A stretch of DNA of 12,218 nt from Phycisphaeraceae bacterium (GTDB lineage Bacteria > Planctomycetota > Phycisphaerae > Phycisphaerales > Zrk34), in contig JANQJT010000337.1 of the NCBI GenBank assembly GCA_028281485.1, positions 1 to 12,218 on the forward strand. The letters are read 5' to 3'. This document shows, in pieces, positions 5,555 to 12,218 of the stretch (positions are counted from its first letter, which is position 1; every line of letters begins with the position of its first letter). Position numbers and translations under genes: made by a program. The notes below the pieces were generated by a model, which was given only the letters and a program-made list of their open reading frames with translations, was not told where the DNA came from and made no database searches.

Positions 5555-7387
5555 TCAGCTGCGCGCGGAGGCGGTGAGCTGGGGCTGACAATAGTTCCTG
5601 AGTTCTTCGATGTCGTGTCGGTTGGTGAAGGCGTGGAACGATTCGTCGGGGTCGGCGCGTTGTTCGAGGTAGCTGCGCACCATGGCTTCGAGGACGACGG
5701 GTGCGTGGTCGGCGGCGATGTCGCGGAACACCTCGCGCCCGATGGCCTGGTTCTCGCCGTGTCCGCCGCCGACGTAAACGTGGTAGCCCTCGACCGTGTC
5801 GTCCTCGACGGAGACGTTCGCGCCGAGCAGGCCGATGTCTCCGATGTAGTGCTGGGCGCAGGAGTGGTGGCAGCCGGTGAGGTGGATGTTGAGGGGTTGG
5901 TCGAGCGTGAGCTGGGATTCGAGGTGGTCGGCGATCTGCATGGCGTGATGCTTGGTGTCGGACGCGGCGAACTTGCAGCCGGCGTTGCCGGTGCAGGCGA
6001 TGAGCCCGGCGCGGAAGCTGGTGGCGCTGTCGGTCAGGCCGAGCTGTTCGACGGCGGCGCGCGCCGCGTCGATGTCCTTGTCTTCGATGTCGCTGATGAG
6101 CAGGTTCTGCCAGACGGTCATGCGGATCGTGCCGGAGCCGAAGCGGTCGGCGATGTCGGCCAGGCCGCGCATCTGCTCGGTCTCGAGCCGCCCCACCGGT
6201 AGCGCGATGCCCATGTAGTTCAGGCCGGGTTGTTTTTGTGGGTGCACGCCGATGTGGCCGGTGTGATCGACGGAGCCGCGCTGCGCGCAGCGACCAAGAT
6301 CAACCGTCTTCCATTCGAACGGCAGGTCCTTCTCGGCCTCGGCCATGAACTTCTCGAAGCCCCAGTTGTCCAACAGATACTTGAGGCGTGCTTTCTTGCG
6401 GTCGGTGCGGTCGCCGTGGCGGATGAAGGCCTTGACGACGGCGGTGGCGGCGGGGACGCACTGGTCGGGGCGAAGGAGCACGCCGGTGTCTCGTGAGAAG
6501 TCCTTGTGTCCGGTGATGCCGCCGAGTTCCATGCGGAAGTAGACGCCGGGGGGCGTGTCGTCGGTGGCGTGATCTTCGGTGATGCGGACGGCCATGAAGG
6601 CGATGTCGTTGGTGTCGGCGACGGAGGCGATGCGGCCGCCGCCGTCGAAGGCGATGTTGAACTTGCGCGGCAGACCGTAGAGTTCGCGGTGGTGGAGGAT
6701 GTGGTGGTGCATCTGTCGCGCGAGGGGGCGCGTGTCGATGAGTTCCTGTGTGTCGATGCCCGCGGTGGGGCTGGCGGTGATGTTGCGGAGGTTGTCGCCG
6801 CCTGAACCGCGGATGACGATGCCCAGGTCTTCGAGTTCGGTGAGCAGGCGGACGCCGTCGGCCGGGCCGATCTCACGGATCTGGAGATTGGCGCGGGTGG
6901 TGACGTGGGTGTAGCCGCCGCCATATCGGTCGGCGAGATCGGCGACGCCTCGCATCTGGTGGCTGTTGATGATGCCGGCGGCGAAACGCAGGCGTGCCAT
7001 GTAGGAGTCCTGCGCGGGGGCGACGTAGAACAGGCCGTGGAACTTGTAGAGGAAGACGTCGGTCCCTTTGGGGAAGCGTGCGGCGGCGGCGGCGTCGTTC
7101 ATCTGGTCCCAAATGTCCAGCGCGTTCTTGTCGCGTTTGGCCTTTTCTTCCTTGCAGAGCTTGCCGCCCTCGGCTTCTGTTCGCGCCTGGGCTTCGTGAT
7201 GGATGGCGTCGGGCCCGATCGCCGTAGCGCCGGTCGTGCCGACGGTGAGGTCGGTGGGCTTGCCGACGAGCTGGTCGAGCGCACCGGCGAAGGTGGGCAG
7301 GCCGCGCAGCGTGCGCCCGGTGTCCGCGCCGGTCACAAAACCCTGCAGGTAGTGGGTCTGGTCTTCTGTGAATGACGTGTCCGTCAT
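5555..7387 (-). CDS. nirA: Siroheme/[4Fe-4S] assimilatory nitrite reductase (NirA-like)
   Basis: This cytoplasmic enzyme should reduce nitrite to ammonium with six electrons. The 610-residue protein has the duplicated nitrite/sulfite reductase layout: ferredoxin-like half-domains around 127-170 and 388-430, and catalytic domains after each. The cluster and siroheme ligands are plain, C465 and C471 (CTGNAGC) and C506 and C510 (CHHSC). The tail ESFHAFTNRHDIEELRNY (582-599) is typical of NirA. It is longer than ferredoxin-NirA of cyanobacteria (about 510) because of an N-terminal part of about 100 residues starting TEDQTHYLQGFVTGADTGR. The start ATG 7387 overlaps the nitrate reductase stop by 4 bases; the open frame runs further upstream but is proline/arginine-rich shadow sequence. 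The electron donor may be the adjacent flavoprotein rather than free ferredoxin. Sulfite reductase is the alternative, made unlikely by the nitrate genes around it. Confidence 0.92.
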   Translation of the reverse strand: MTDTSFTEDQTHYLQGFVTGADTGRTLRGLPTFAGALDQLVGKPTDLTVGTTGATAIGPDAIHHEAQARTEAEGGKLCKEEKAKRDKNALDIWDQMNDAAAAARFPKGTDVFLYKFHGLFYVAPAQDSYMARLRFAAGIINSHQMRGVADLADRYGGGYTHVTTRANLQIREIGPADGVRLLTELEDLGIVIRGSGGDNLRNITASPTAGIDTQELIDTRPLARQMHHHILHHRELYGLPRKFNIAFDGGGRIASVADTNDIAFMAVRITEDHATDDTPPGVYFRMELGGITGHKDFSRDTGVLLRPDQCVPAATAVVKAFIRHGDRTDRKKARLKYLLDNWGFEKFMAEAEKDLPFEWKTVDLGRCAQRGSVDHTGHIGVHPQKQPGLNYMGIALPVGRLETEQMRGLADIADRFGSGTIRMTVWQNLLISDIEDKDIDAARAAVEQLGLTDSATSFRAGLIACTGNAGCKFAASDTKHHAMQIADHLESQLTLDQPLNIHLTGCHHSCAQHYIGDIGLLGANVSVEDDTVEGYHVYVGGGHGENQAIGREVFRDIAADHAPVVLEAMVRSYLEQRADPDESFHAFTNRHDIEELRNYCQPQLTASARS

Positions 7388-9546
7388 GGGGTTGCCTCGG
7401 TCATCGCGGCGGTCTGTCGCGACGGCTCGTTGGCGAGAACCGGCACGCAGCGCACGGCGCAGAACTTCAATTCGGGTTGCTTGGATTTGGGATCGAACGC
7501 GTCGTTGGTCAGACGGTTGGCGTTTGCCTCGGGGGCGAAGGAGTCGCCGAAGTGGAACGTGGTGAAGACGGTGCGGGGTGGGACGGTGTCGGTGACGTGC
7601 AGCTGGCCGGTGAAAGCGCCGCGACGGCTGTACAGGCGGACGGTGTCGCCGTCGGCAAGGCCGAGCCGATCGGCGTCGTGAGGATTCATGTCGATGACGG
7701 GGCGTGGGTATTGGCGGTCGAGTTCGGGGACTTTGCCGGTGCGCGTTCGGGTGTGCCACTGGGCGGCGTGGCGACCGGTGGTGAGGATGAGATCGTAGCG
7801 AGAGTCGGTCGATTCATCGGGTTCGGCGGGTTCGAGTTCGAAGAAGCGTGCGCGGCCGGAGTCGGAGGGGAACAGGCCGTCGGTGTAACGGCGGGGTGTG
7901 CCGGGGTGATCGTCATCGGGACACGGCCAGTGGATGGGGCCGGCGAGCAGGCGGAGGTTGGTGATGCCGTGCTGGTCGCAGGGCGTGCCACGCGTGAGCG
8001 TGCGGTGCTCGTCCCACACCTGCTCGGCGGTGACGTAGTCGTATCCCTTGAAGCCCATGGCGCGGGCGACGAGCGCGGCGATCCACCAGTCGGGCATGGC
8101 CTGGCCGGGCGGGTCGAAGAGTTTCTCGCTGCGCGCGACGAGGCGTTCGGAGTTGGTCATCGTGCCGGTCTTCTCGCCCCACTGGGCGGCGGGCAGGAGG
8201 ACGTGGGCAAATGCGCCTGTGTCGGTCTGGTCGTAGCAGTCCTGATGGATGACGAGCTCGGCGTTGCGCAGCGCGGCGTGGACGTGGTCCACGTTGGGCA
8301 TGCTGACGGCGGGGTTGGTGCAGACGTTCCAGATGGCCTTGATTTCGCCGCGTGCCAGGGCGTCGAACATCTCGACGGCAGAGAGCCCCGGGCGTGAATC
8401 GATCGAACCTTTCGGAATGTTCCATAGCTTCTCAACGGCGGCGCGGTGGTCGGCGTCGGCGACGAAGCGGTAACCGGGCAGTTGGTGAGCGAGGTAGCCG
8501 ACCTCTCGCCCCCCCATCGCGTTGGGCTGGCCGGTCAGTGAGAACGGGCCGGCGCCCTTGCGGCCGACCTCGCCGAGTTGCATGTGCAGGTTGATCAGGG
8601 CGATGTTCTTGTCGACGCCGCGCGTGGATTGGTTCAACCCCTGGCAGTAGAAGCTGAGCCGCTTGTCGGCGAGCATGAACAGCGACACCGCTTCGCTCAT
8701 CAGGTGTTCGTCGACGCCCGCGGTTTGCAGGAGCACGTCGGGCGACTGGGCCAGCAAGGCGTCGCGGTAGGCGGTGTAGCCTTGTGTGGCGTGTTCGATG
8801 AAAGACTTGTCTTCGCAGCCCGCGAGGATGAGTTCGCGCGCGATGTATTGGACGAGCGCGACGTCGCCGCCGGGTTTGACGGGCAGGTGCAGGTGGGCGG
8901 CGTCGGCGGATTCGGATCGGCGTGGGTCGACGACGATGAGGCGAGCCATGGGGTTGGCGGCGAGGCGTTTGCGGGTCTTGGTGAAGAGGACGGGGTGATT
9001 GGCTGCCATGTTGGAGCCGATCATGAAGAAAAGATCGGCGTGATGGATGTCGTCGTAACAGCCGGGCGGCGCGTCGGCTCCGAAGGTCATGGTGTAGGCC
9101 GCGGCGGCGGAGGACATGCACAGGCGACTGTTGGTGTCCATGTTGTTGGTGCCGAGCGAACCCTTGAAGAGCTTGGTGAAGATGTAGGAGGCTTCGGTGT
9201 CGAGCTGGCCGCTGCCGTAGAAGGCGAGCGTGTCCTTGCCGTGTTCCTTGCGTAGCGCATCGAGGCGCGCGGCGATGAACGCGGCGGCGGCGTCCCAGGA
9301 AACGGGCTTGAACGGCTGATCGCGTTCTTCACGTACGAGAGGCGTGGTGAGTCGACCGGCGGGGTTCCATATCTCGGGGCTGTCCAGCAGTGCGCCTTTC
9401 TGGCAGAGCAGGCCGAAGTTCGGGGCGATGGACTTGGTGGCGCTGATGCGTGAGGCTTTTCCGTCTCCGACCCGGGCGGCGACGCGACAGCCCACCCCGC
9501 AGTAGGGGCAGACGGCGTGTCGCGTGTTGTTGGTCGGGAGGATCAT
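7384..9546 (-). CDS. Assimilatory nitrate reductase, molybdopterin catalytic subunit (NarB/NasA type)
   Basis: This 720-residue enzyme of the molybdopterin oxidoreductase family should reduce nitrate to nitrite in the cytoplasm. The N-terminal [4Fe-4S] cluster is bound by C13, C16, C20 (CPYCGVGC) and C48 (CQKG). The predicted molybdenum-ligand cysteine is C143 in NSRLCMSS, followed by GADAPPGCYDDI, as in NarB/NasA. There is no Tat signal, which separates it from periplasmic NapA, and no C-terminal [2Fe-2S] domain as in some NasA, so it is closest in length to cyanobacterial NarB (about 730). The start is ATG 9546; a TTG at 9564 would add six residues and lacks a well-spaced ribosome site. The gene begins about 20 bases after the ATPase stop and overlaps the nitrite reductase start. 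Electrons could come from ferredoxin or the downstream flavoprotein. The role is well supported by the transporter and nitrite reductase next to it. Confidence 0.94.
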   Translation of the reverse strand: MILPTNNTRHAVCPYCGVGCRVAARVGDGKASRISATKSIAPNFGLLCQKGALLDSPEIWNPAGRLTTPLVREERDQPFKPVSWDAAAAFIAARLDALRKEHGKDTLAFYGSGQLDTEASYIFTKLFKGSLGTNNMDTNSRLCMSSAAAAYTMTFGADAPPGCYDDIHHADLFFMIGSNMAANHPVLFTKTRKRLAANPMARLIVVDPRRSESADAAHLHLPVKPGGDVALVQYIARELILAGCEDKSFIEHATQGYTAYRDALLAQSPDVLLQTAGVDEHLMSEAVSLFMLADKRLSFYCQGLNQSTRGVDKNIALINLHMQLGEVGRKGAGPFSLTGQPNAMGGREVGYLAHQLPGYRFVADADHRAAVEKLWNIPKGSIDSRPGLSAVEMFDALARGEIKAIWNVCTNPAVSMPNVDHVHAALRNAELVIHQDCYDQTDTGAFAHVLLPAAQWGEKTGTMTNSERLVARSEKLFDPPGQAMPDWWIAALVARAMGFKGYDYVTAEQVWDEHRTLTRGTPCDQHGITNLRLLAGPIHWPCPDDDHPGTPRRYTDGLFPSDSGRARFFELEPAEPDESTDSRYDLILTTGRHAAQWHTRTRTGKVPELDRQYPRPVIDMNPHDADRLGLADGDTVRLYSRRGAFTGQLHVTDTVPPRTVFTTFHFGDSFAPEANANRLTNDAFDPKSKQPELKFCAVRCVPVLANEPSRQTAAMTEATP

Positions 9547-9565
9547 CGGTTTGCGTCTGTTCAAC

Positions 9566-10417
9566 TCAGGCGGCGGCGTCCTTGCGGTCGTTGGCGGATT
9601 CGTCGGCTTCGTTTTTGGCGGCTTCTTTTTCGTGTTCCTGTTCTTCCAAGAAACCGATGAGCTGGCCGCGCAGGTTGTAGTACTCGGGGTGTTCGAGGAC
9701 CTCGGCTCGCACGCGCGGCCGACCGAATGGTAGCTCGAGCACCTGTCCCACCTTCGCGCCGGGGCCGTTGGTCATCATGACGACCTTGTCAGCCATGTAG
9801 ATCGCCTCGTCGACGTCGTGGGTGATGACCATGGTGGTGATCTTCTCGCGGTCGAGCAGTTCGAGGACGACGTCCTGCAGCTCCATACGCGTGAGCGAAT
9901 CGAGTCGACCGAACGGTTCGTCGAGCAGGAGGAGCTTGGGGTGCAGTGCGAGGGCGCGGGCGATGCCGACGCGCTGCTGCATGCCGCCGGACAGCTCGCG
10001 GGGGTACTTGCGCATCGCGTCGCTGAGGCCGACGCGGCTGAGGTAGTAACAGACCAGGTCGTCCCGTTCGGCCTTGGTGGCGTGGGGGTAGACGCGATTG
10101 ACGCCGAGCATGACGTTTCCGTAGGCGGTCATCCAGGGCAGCAGGCACGGGGCCTGGAAGACGACGGCGCGGTCGGGGCCCGATCCGACGATCTCCTTGC
10201 CGTCGACGACGACGTTGCCGGCGGTGATGTCGTTGAGGCCGGCGGTCATGGTCAGCACGGTCGACTTGCCGCAGCCGGAGTGGCCGATGACGGAAAACAC
10301 CTCGCCTTTGGCGATCATGAGGTTGAATCCATCGACGACCTTGATGTCGTCGCCGTAGGGATTGGGGTAGGCCTTGACGAGGTTTACGATTTCGAGATAG
10401 CGATCGTCGTTGTGCAT
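9566..10417 (-). CDS. nrtD: Nitrate ABC transporter ATPase (NrtD-like)
   Basis: This 283-residue ATPase powers nitrate/nitrite uptake through the NrtB-type permease. The nucleotide-binding parts are complete: Walker A GHSGCGKS (45-52), Q-loop Q88, signature LSGGMQQR (142-149), Walker B LLLLDEP (162-168) and switch histidine H200 in ITHDVDEA. The stretch HPEYYNLRGQLIGFLEEQ near the end is characteristic of NrtD/TauB-type nitrate ATPases. The last 25 or so residues form a charged, lysine- and glutamate-rich tail of unknown role. A GGAG lies 9 bases before ATG 10417. The gene follows the NrtC-like ATPase by 22 bases and precedes nitrate reductase. Cyanate or sulfonate transport is the alternative for this family, but the neighbours argue for nitrate. 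Confidence 0.92.
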   Translation of the reverse strand: MHNDDRYLEIVNLVKAYPNPYGDDIKVVDGFNLMIAKGEVFSVIGHSGCGKSTVLTMTAGLNDITAGNVVVDGKEIVGSGPDRAVVFQAPCLLPWMTAYGNVMLGVNRVYPHATKAERDDLVCYYLSRVGLSDAMRKYPRELSGGMQQRVGIARALALHPKLLLLDEPFGRLDSLTRMELQDVVLELLDREKITTMVITHDVDEAIYMADKVVMMTNGPGAKVGQVLELPFGRPRVRAEVLEHPEYYNLRGQLIGFLEEQEHEKEAAKNEADESANDRKDAAA

Positions 10418-10439
10418 GGTGTGGTACTCCGGGCGCGGG

Positions 10440-11288
10440 TCAGATCGCGGGGCGCAGGTCCTTGGGTTCGATGTCGGGCAGTGTGTAGCTGTCTTCGACG
10501 CGGAGCTGTCGCGCGTCGGCGTTGACGGACATCATGAACCTGGTGATCTCGTTGCGCAGCTTCTTGAACTCGGGGTTGAAGTTGAGTGTGGTGCGGTCGC
10601 GCGGGCGTTCGAGTGTGACGGCGAAGTTGCGCGCGAGGGTGGCGTTGGGACCGGGCGTGAGGGGGATGATGCGGTCGGCCATGAGGGTGGCCTCGTCGGC
10701 GTCGTTGGTGATGAGCACGACGGTGCGTTTGTCCCGGTCCCAGATGCGGATGATCTCGTCCTGTAGGACGGCGCGCGTGAGCGCGTCGAGCGCGGAGAGC
10801 GGCTCGTCCAGCAGGAGCACCTCGGGTTTCATCGCGAGGGTGCGTGCGAGGGAGAGGCGCTGCCGCATGCCGCCGGACAGCTCGTGGGGCTTCTTGTATT
10901 CGGAGTTGGTGAGGCTGACCAGGTCGATGTAGGTCTGGATGTAGTCGGCCCGCTCGCGGCCGGACATCTTGGGGAAGACTTTTTTGACGGCGAGCTCGAT
11001 GTTGCCGACGACGCTCATCCACGGCAGGAGGGAGTAGTTCTGGAACATGATGCCGAGGCGTGGGCCGGGCTCGGTGACGGGTTGGCCGTGGAGCATGATC
11101 TGTCCGCTGTCGGGTTTGAGCAGGCCGGCCAGGAGGCCGATGAGCGTGCTCTTGCCGGAGCCGGAGAAGCCGATGACCGCGACGAACTCGTTCTTTTCGA
11201 CCTTGAGATTCACATCGGTGAGCACCTCGGTGCGGTTGGTGGCGGGGCCGAAGCCCTTGTTGACGTTGATCATTTCTAGGTAGGCCAT
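10440..11288 (-). CDS. Nitrate ABC transporter ATPase, short NrtC-like, with altered switch residue
   Basis: This 282-residue protein is the second ATPase of the nitrate importer and probably pairs with the NrtD-like subunit. Walker A GFSGSGKS (40-47), Q83, signature LSGGMRQR (137-144) and Walker B LLLDEP (158-163) are intact. The switch (H-loop) position has asparagine instead of histidine: N195 in LITNDADEA (codon at 10704-10706). Cyanobacterial NrtC is about 660 residues with a C-terminal solute-binding domain that controls transport. Here that domain is absent and only a tail of about 70 residues follows the ATPase core. AAAGGA lies 7 bases before ATG 11288, and the gene follows the permease by 23 bases. 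ABC ATPase identity is certain; the NrtC label is by position and partner. Confidence 0.88.
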   Translation of the reverse strand: MAYLEMINVNKGFGPATNRTEVLTDVNLKVEKNEFVAVIGFSGSGKSTLIGLLAGLLKPDSGQIMLHGQPVTEPGPRLGIMFQNYSLLPWMSVVGNIELAVKKVFPKMSGRERADYIQTYIDLVSLTNSEYKKPHELSGGMRQRLSLARTLAMKPEVLLLDEPLSALDALTRAVLQDEIIRIWDRDKRTVVLITNDADEATLMADRIIPLTPGPNATLARNFAVTLERPRDRTTLNFNPEFKKLRNEITRFMMSVNADARQLRVEDSYTLPDIEPKDLRPAI

Positions 11289-11311
11289 GCCGTGGTCCTT
11301 TCGCGTGCGAA

Positions 11312-12218
11312 TCAGATCGCGGTGGGTGCGCCGTCGAAGCTGACGAAGCGTTGGAAGACGATCATGATGCGATCGAGGATGAGGCCGATGAAGCCGACGA
11401 CGAAGACGGAGACCATGATCTTGGCGAAGGAGTCTGATGCGCCGTTGTTGAACTGGTCCCAGACGAACATGCCGATGCCGTCGCTGGAGCTGAGCACCTC
11501 AGCGGCGATGAGCACCATCCAACCGACGCCCAGCGAGATGCGCATGCCCGAGAAGATCAGCGGCAGGGACGAGGGGATGACGATCTTGAACAGCCGCTCC
11601 CAGAAACCGAGCTTGAGGACGCGTGCGACGTTGATGTGGTCCTTCTCGATTGACGCGACACCGAGCGCGGTGTTGGCCAGCGTCGCCCACAGCGAACACA
11701 TCGAGACGGTTAGCGCCGAGGCGATGAACGCGGGGTTGATCTTCATCCATCCGACCAGCGGCAGGTCCCAGAGGAACTGCATGAGCGGGTGTTTGTCGGG
11801 ATCGGGGATGAAGCCGCCCACGATGATGAGCAGGATGATGACCCAGATGATGGGCGAAACGGGTTTGAAGACGGCGATGAAGGGTGTCATGGCGGCCATG
11901 AATGTGCCGCTGAGGCCGCAGAGAATGCCCAGGGGGATGGCGATGATCACGCCGATGATGAAGCCGACGAAAACACAGACGATGCTGCGCATGATCTGAC
12001 GCGGCAGCGTCTTGTCCGGCGGGAACTCGGCGGTCGCCATCGTCTCGATGCGCGGCTCGGCGCTGACGATCGATCGGGCGAGCTTGTATGTCTCGGCGGG
12101 GTCTTCGCTGGTCATGAAGGCGGCGATGTTTTCCTGCTGCCTGGCCTTGGCGGCGGCGACCTTGACCGAGCGGTTGTCCTTGGAGAGCGTGTCGATGAGC
12201 TTGCGCAGGTGTTGCGAG
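11312..12218 (-). CDS. nrtB: Nitrate ABC transporter permease (NrtB-like), 5' end outside window
   Basis: This membrane subunit forms the nitrate translocation path. The frame stays open to the window edge, giving 301 visible residues; the ATG at 12115 is internal, because the codons before it continue in the same frame with normal composition. The first 75 or so visible residues are hydrophilic (SQHLRKLIDTLSKDN onward), then hydrophobic segments start with IMRSIVCVFVGFIIGVIIAI. The binding-protein-dependent permease (EAA-type) region is seen toward the C-terminus, in the stretch LFKIVIPSSLPLIFSGMRIS, followed by GWMVLIAAEVLSSSDGIGMF, a NrtB/TauC/SsuC pattern. It is the first visible gene of the leftward operon; NrtA should lie upstream. 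Family is sure, nitrate specificity comes from the operon. Confidence 0.9.
   Translation of the reverse strand, partial: SQHLRKLIDTLSKDNRSVKVAAAKARQQENIAAFMTSEDPAETYKLARSIVSAEPRIETMATAEFPPDKTLPRQIMRSIVCVFVGFIIGVIIAIPLGILCGLSGTFMAAMTPFIAVFKPVSPIIWVIILLIIVGGFIPDPDKHPLMQFLWDLPLVGWMKINPAFIASALTVSMCSLWATLANTALGVASIEKDHINVARVLKLGFWERLFKIVIPSSLPLIFSGMRISLGVGWMVLIAAEVLSSSDGIGMFVWDQFNNGASDSFAKIMVSVFVVGFIGLILDRIMIVFQRFVSFDGAPTAI

Noticed and set aside
3944..7387. Assimilatory sulfite reductase (CysJI)
   Set aside because: The siroheme protein and CysJ-like protein could be read as CysIJ. The shared operon with nitrate transporter and nitrate reductase, the missing flavodoxin domain and the NirA-type tail favour nitrite reduction.
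7388..7759. Upstream extension of the nitrite reductase frame to 7759
   Set aside because: The extra 124 codons lie inside the nitrate reductase gene and encode proline/arginine/histidine-rich sequence. The ATG at 7387 overlaps the preceding stop in the usual way for coupled genes.
7372..8397. 341-codon rightward open frame opposite the nitrate reductase
   Set aside because: The product is a glycine/valine-rich shadow without domains, while the leftward frame has full molybdopterin enzyme motifs.
9547..9564. TTG start at 9564 for the nitrate reductase
   Set aside because: It adds only six residues, uses a rare start and has no well-placed ribosome site. ATG 9546 gives a normal short lead before the FeS motif.
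1..12218. CRISPR arrays, tRNA or rRNA genes, insertion sequences, prophage genes
   Set aside because: No regular repeats, cloverleaf sequences, transposase motifs or terminal inverted repeats were seen. The window is filled with metabolic genes in two compact operons.

Overview
The window reads as a nitrogen-oxide metabolism island from a GC-rich bacterium. The protein style fits Planctomycetota, perhaps the Phycisphaerae. I base this on the tetraheme cytochrome / Tat FeS / NrfD-type module, a CysJ-like reductase with an added FeS domain, and stand-alone NrtC/NrtD ATPases. This placement is an inference from remembered family resemblance, not a search. Nearly all the DNA is coding; the only real intergenic region is an AT-rich stretch at about 117-291.

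Left part (1-3914). A leftward gene cut by the window edge starts at 116 and looks like a NapD-type chaperone for a periplasmic nitrate reductase. Diverging from it is a tight rightward operon: a membrane-anchored tetraheme cytochrome c, a Tat-exported protein with four [4Fe-4S] clusters, a small cupin, a ten-helix NrfD/DsrP-type quinol-interacting membrane protein, and an Rrf2-family regulator with three cysteines. Neighbouring genes overlap by 4-8 bases or lie 5-12 bases apart. The cytochrome, FeS and NrfD proteins look like a periplasm-facing quinol:acceptor electron-transfer complex. The NapD-like neighbour suggests that it feeds a respiratory nitrate reductase encoded outside the window.

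Right part (3944-12218, all leftward). This is a complete-looking assimilatory nitrate operon. In transcription order it holds the NrtB-type permease (5' end beyond the window), the NrtC-like ATPase, the NrtD-like ATPase, a NarB/NasA-type molybdopterin nitrate reductase, a siroheme nitrite reductase (NirA-like), and an NAD(P)H-dependent flavoprotein related to CysJ but with an FeS domain instead of flavodoxin. Nitrate would be imported by ATP hydrolysis, reduced to nitrite and then to ammonium in the cytoplasm. The last gene is the likely electron entry point. The substrate-binding protein (NrtA) is expected upstream, beyond 12218.

The two operons converge with only 29 bases between their stop codons and no clear terminator hairpin. 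The most notable points are the unusual quinol-to-nitrate module, the flavodoxin-less reductase, the asymmetric ATPase pair, and overlapping operator-like symmetries in the divergent promoter region. No tRNA, rRNA, CRISPR array, insertion sequence or other mobile element was seen.
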